This document shows, piece by piece, positions 61,441-64,000 of a DNA stretch of 64,000 bases; positions within the stretch are counted from its first letter, which is position 1, and the number at the start of each line of letters is the position of its first letter. The translations under genes and the position numbers were made by a program. The DNA comes from Aristolochia californica (taxonomy: Eukaryota > Streptophyta > Magnoliopsida > Piperales > Aristolochiaceae). The DNA lies in NCBI GenBank assembly GCA_029961685.1, contig JARWKL010000010.1, positions 21,674,067-21,738,066 of the forward strand. The letters run 5' to 3'. Below the pieces are notes generated by a model. That model worked only from the letters and a program-made list of their open reading frames with translations, had not been told where the DNA came from and searched no databases.

Positions 61441-62322
61441 CATGTGACCGAGCCTATAATTCCACAAGTCATAATCAGTAACAACATCAGCAACTGCAAC
61501 TAGAAATTATGTAAAGAGTTCCTGTTTTAACTCCTCATGCAACAACCATGGATCCCTTTGTGACTTTCCGAGAAGCACCATTAAAAGTCACATTATGACC
61601 TTCATCATCAAGCTACCCTACTGAGATCAGATTACACATCAGTTATGGTATTTGACTCACCTTGTGAATTTTCCACACTATCCCGTTTGCTATCCTCAAA
61701 TTGACATTACCAATACCAACAATATCCAAATGTTCTCCGTCAACAAGATAATCCTTCCCATGATCTCACAATATGCAGTGGTGTGAAAAGAAATTCTTGA
61801 ATCTAACACCCAAGAGTCAATAGGGCTATCAACAGACATAGGTAAAGCAATTTGTACCTCTTTAGTCGCCGCATTTGCAACATCATTTTTCTTTTCATCC
61901 TTTTTCGGTGTTCTATAGTTCTTCTTTAGGTGACCAGACTTGCCATAATTCTAGCATTTCGTATTCCTTCTGAATTTGGACTTGCTTCTACCATTCCTTG
62001 ACTTCCCTCTATCATTGCCCTTGTTGGAATTCCTCTCAAAGTTCCTACCCCTAGTATTGAAAATTAGGGCAGAATTAGATGTCGACGATTATTCGGAGTC
62101 CTTTCTAAAAACTTCCTCCCCAAGAATGGTATCCCGAACATCATTAAAGATCAACATCCCGTTGCCCACAGAGTTGCTAACCGCAACCCTCATAGGCTCC
62201 CAACAATTTGGCAGAGACGCCAAAAGAATTAAAGCATGAACCTTATCATCAAATTTAATTTGAATGGATGTCAAATGATTGACAATCGTGCTAAACTCAT
62301 TCAAATGCGATGCAACTGGTGT
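61441..62322 (-). pseudogene. A3 pre-integrase, protease, zinc knuckle and gag end
   Basis: Near 61660-61440, WKVTKGSMVVA- and DYDLWNYRLGHMS-like residues form the pre-integrase. Near 61830-61790, PIDSWVLDSRISFHTT shows the protease with DSG changed to DSR. The knuckle near 61960-61920 reads C-stop-NYGKSGHLKKNY-like, with two Cys lost. The gag end (62304-62089) has MNEFSTIVNHLTSIQIKFDD and LILLASLPNCWEPMRVAVSN. Confidence 0.8.
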
Positions 62323-62327
62323 ATTTT

Positions 62328-62749
62328 TTTTGAATTTTAGGACTCCATGGATTTAGCTCACGGAGAAAAAGGGAAAGGGACTCAATGGAAGAAAACCAGA
62401 GGAAGAAGAGGTTATGGACTTGATGTCCTAACCCTCCCCTTGAAGCTCTATTTATAGATTAATAAAACTACTGAATTATAATAATACCCCTGAACTTAGG
62501 GTTTAGGGTTTAGGATTTAACCTAAGTACATCAATGTCATCTCTATGAAATGACCCTTTATTTACCATCCTTCCATCATTGTATGTTGGCTTATCGGCCT
62601 TCTTCTTGATCTGTGGCGCTTGAGTTCATCTTCCACATCTCTTGAATGTGTGGGTCTTCCATGGTCTTATGGGTTTGGGCCCATCTTCCAACACACTTGG
62701 ATATATGGGCATACCTTGGTCATGTGGGCTTGGGCCCTATCTTTCAACA
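62328..62749 (-). mobile_element. Solo LTR of family B
   Basis: It starts TTTTGAATTTTAGG and ends ATCTTTCAACA. It is flanked by ATTTT at 62323-62327 and 62750-62754. It contains CTTAGGGTTTAGGGTTTAGG near 62497-62516, resembling plant telomere repeats. It interrupts A3 gag. Confidence 0.85.
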
Positions 62750-62754
62750 ATTTT

Positions 62755-63129
62755 TTGTCATCTTTAAATTGAACAGTTTTTTCATGAAATGTACCTTATT
62801 ATTTGCGGAAGGCTTCTCATGCATGTCGGATAGAATCTTCATCATCCCCGCTGTGGTTTTCTCTAACGCCACATTGTAAGCAACGTTCTTCGATAGTGTT
62901 AACCGAACTACTCTCAACACTTTTCTATCGAGGAGATTTCACTTATCATCTTTCATACCTTCTTGTTTCACATCTAGAAGTAGTGTGTGCATTTTTTTAC
63001 CATACAAATAATCTTCGATTTGCTTCCTCCAGAATGCAAAATCCAAACCATCAAACTTGTTGATTCCAAGTGTTGATCCTTAACCACCAACCATTGTTCT
63101 TAATCACAAATCAAAGCTCTGATACCACT
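62755..63129 (-). pseudogene. A3 gag N-terminus and primer site
   Basis: Residues HEMPLLLDVKQEGMKDDK-like, VLRVVRLTLSKNVAYNVALE-like and KVHFMKKLFNLK-like follow the A1 gag order with stops. The primer site complement GCTCTGATACCA is at 63116-63127. Confidence 0.78.
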
Positions 63130-63480
63130 TATTAGGAATTAAACGCCCTAATTGCAAACTAACGAGAATAATAATAATGAACACAGAAGAAGGAAAAAAC
63201 AAGCACAAAAAAACACAACAAGATTTATATAGGTTAGCCTCTAGGTGAGACTAAGTTCTGTCTTCCGTTGCTGCAGTAATCCACTATGAAGATAAAATAG
63301 TTTATAAGAGAAATCGCACACTTACATGTCTTTCCCTCTAACCTCATGAGTTGAAACTCTGATGCTCCTCAAATTAAGATAATAAAACATTAATAGTGGG
63401 GTCCCTCAATTATAAAAAGAAAATTAGGGCAACCACGACCAACTCAGCATAGGGTGTTAATTAGGCTCCACAACTTAATA
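63130..63480 (-). repeat. A3 5' LTR
   Basis: It starts TATTAGGAATTAAACGCC and ends CACAACTTAATA (CA changed to TA). It is shorter than sister LTRs by deletion of about 60 bases near its right end. Confidence 0.85.
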
Positions 63481-64000
63481 TAGTGCCGACAGTTAGATAA
63501 TGGGGGAGATTACATAGATGATGATTTCATGTGGTAGTGTGTCAATAAATGAATCAAGATGAAGAAGACCATTCCTGGAAAACCTCAACAAAATGGTGTA
63601 GTAGAGAGGATGAACAGGGTCGTGACGAGCGTGCTTGGAGCATGAGATTACTTGAGGGATTGCCAAAGATGTACTGGTTTGAGGCTATTACCACTACTGC
63701 CTATTTGATCAGTAGAGGTCCCTCAACACCATTGGATGGCAAAATACTAGAAGAGGTTTGGAGCAGCAAAGAGGTAAACTTTTCTTTCTTGAAAGTGTTT
63801 AGTTGTGTTTTTTATATTCACATTGATTCAGCTACTAGAAGTAAACTTGATGCAAAATCTAAATTATGTTTCTTTATTGGCTATGGAGGTACTGAGTTTG
63901 GTTATCGCTACTGGGATGACCAAAGTCGTAAGTTTATCAAGAGCAAGGATGTGATCTTCAATGAAGGTGCTTTGTATAAACACTTGTTGAGAACAGGGTC
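63481..64000 (+). pseudogene. A-family copia integrase on the + strand (A4), runs off the window
   Basis: Immediately after the A3 LTR, A-family integrase appears in the opposite orientation. It begins at the second Asp motif (CAGTTAGATAATGGGGGAGA, i.e. QLDNGG), then KMKKTIPGKPQQNGVVERMN with one shift. From about 63690 an open stretch reads ISRGPSTPLDGKILEEVWSS, VNFSFLKVFSCVFYIHIDSA, LCFFIGYGGTEFGYRYWDDQ and VIFNEGALYKHLLRTG at the window end. It is better preserved than the same region in A1-A3. Its upstream half is missing at the A3 boundary. Confidence 0.87.

Larger units (their letters stand above)
48056..63480 (-). mobile_element. Copia element A3 with G2, P2 and three B insertions
   Basis: The 3' LTR is 48056-48962 (split by a solo B LTR), the 5' LTR is 63130-63480, and the primer site complement GCTCTGATACCA is at 63116-63127. 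Polyprotein order matches A1 and A2. Nested inside are a solo B LTR (48087-48621), G2 with P2 (49602-57976), a B gag/LTR segment (about 59367-60943) and a second solo B LTR (62328-62749). The flanks CTTTA (left) and TAGTG (right) do not match, so at least one end lies at a rearrangement rather than an original insertion junction. Confidence 0.87.

Noticed and set aside
1..64000. Ribosomal RNA, tRNA genes or organelle DNA insertions
   Set aside because: No segment resembling rRNA, a complete tRNA cloverleaf, or plastid/mitochondrial genes was seen on reading; the ADP/ATP carrier piece is of nuclear mRNA origin.

Overview
The window is a retrotransposon-dense piece of plant nuclear DNA, probably from an angiosperm. 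It has no bacterial-style operons. Almost all coding similarity belongs to plant LTR retrotransposons (Ty1/copia and chromodomain-bearing Ty3/gypsy) primed by initiator Met-tRNA, to a PIF/Harbinger transposon and to an L1-type LINE. The one host gene I can reconstruct has plant-style GT-AG introns and encodes a BLOS1/GCN5L1-like protein. I cannot name the species. Names such as A1, B, C, D, G1, P1 and P2 are local labels used only here. Left part (1-9057): a decayed copia fragment on the + strand (1-830), then an old SIRE-like copia on the - strand, split by a PIF/Harbinger element (about 2030-6701, TTA on both sides). A1 (9058-26019) is a copia element on the - strand, with 432/419 bp LTRs and a GGCCT/GGTCT target duplication. 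It holds three nested insertions: a composite B/D-like fragment (10351 to about 12474), P1 (13361-17569, duplication CTCCA) and copia C (18172-23967, duplication CTTCA). C in turn carries a 428-bp TRIM in its gag (21888-22315). Middle (26025-32756): the only host-like island. It contains a copia tail, a LINE remnant and the three-exon BLOS1-like gene on the - strand (30120-31962), whose second intron holds three 117-bp tandem repeats. D (32762-35213, perfect ATCTT duplication) is a non-coding, non-autonomous LTR element. A SIRE-like copia fragment follows on the + strand. Right part (36488-64000): three further copies of the A family. A2 (36488 to about 47251) contains chromovirus G1 (41336-46684, duplication GAATG) and an unusual LTR insertion (38014-39129). 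A3 (48056-63480) contains two solo B LTRs, a B gag/LTR segment and chromovirus G2 (49602-57976, duplication ATCTG/ATTTG). G2 is itself interrupted in gag by P2 (54119-57286, duplication GTCCC). A4 starts in the opposite orientation at 63481 and runs off the window. The most interesting objects are P1 and P2. They are LTR elements with a gag-like 5' end (and, in P2, a chromodomain-like 3' end) whose middle has been replaced by intronless pieces of unrelated host genes. P1 carries ARF GTPase, a CDPK-like EF hand, mitochondrial ADP/ATP carrier and PP2C; P2 carries an LRR receptor, vacuolar H+-pyrophosphatase and adenylosuccinate synthetase. Some pieces are fused in frame. No tRNA or rRNA genes, CRISPR arrays or prokaryotic features were seen.
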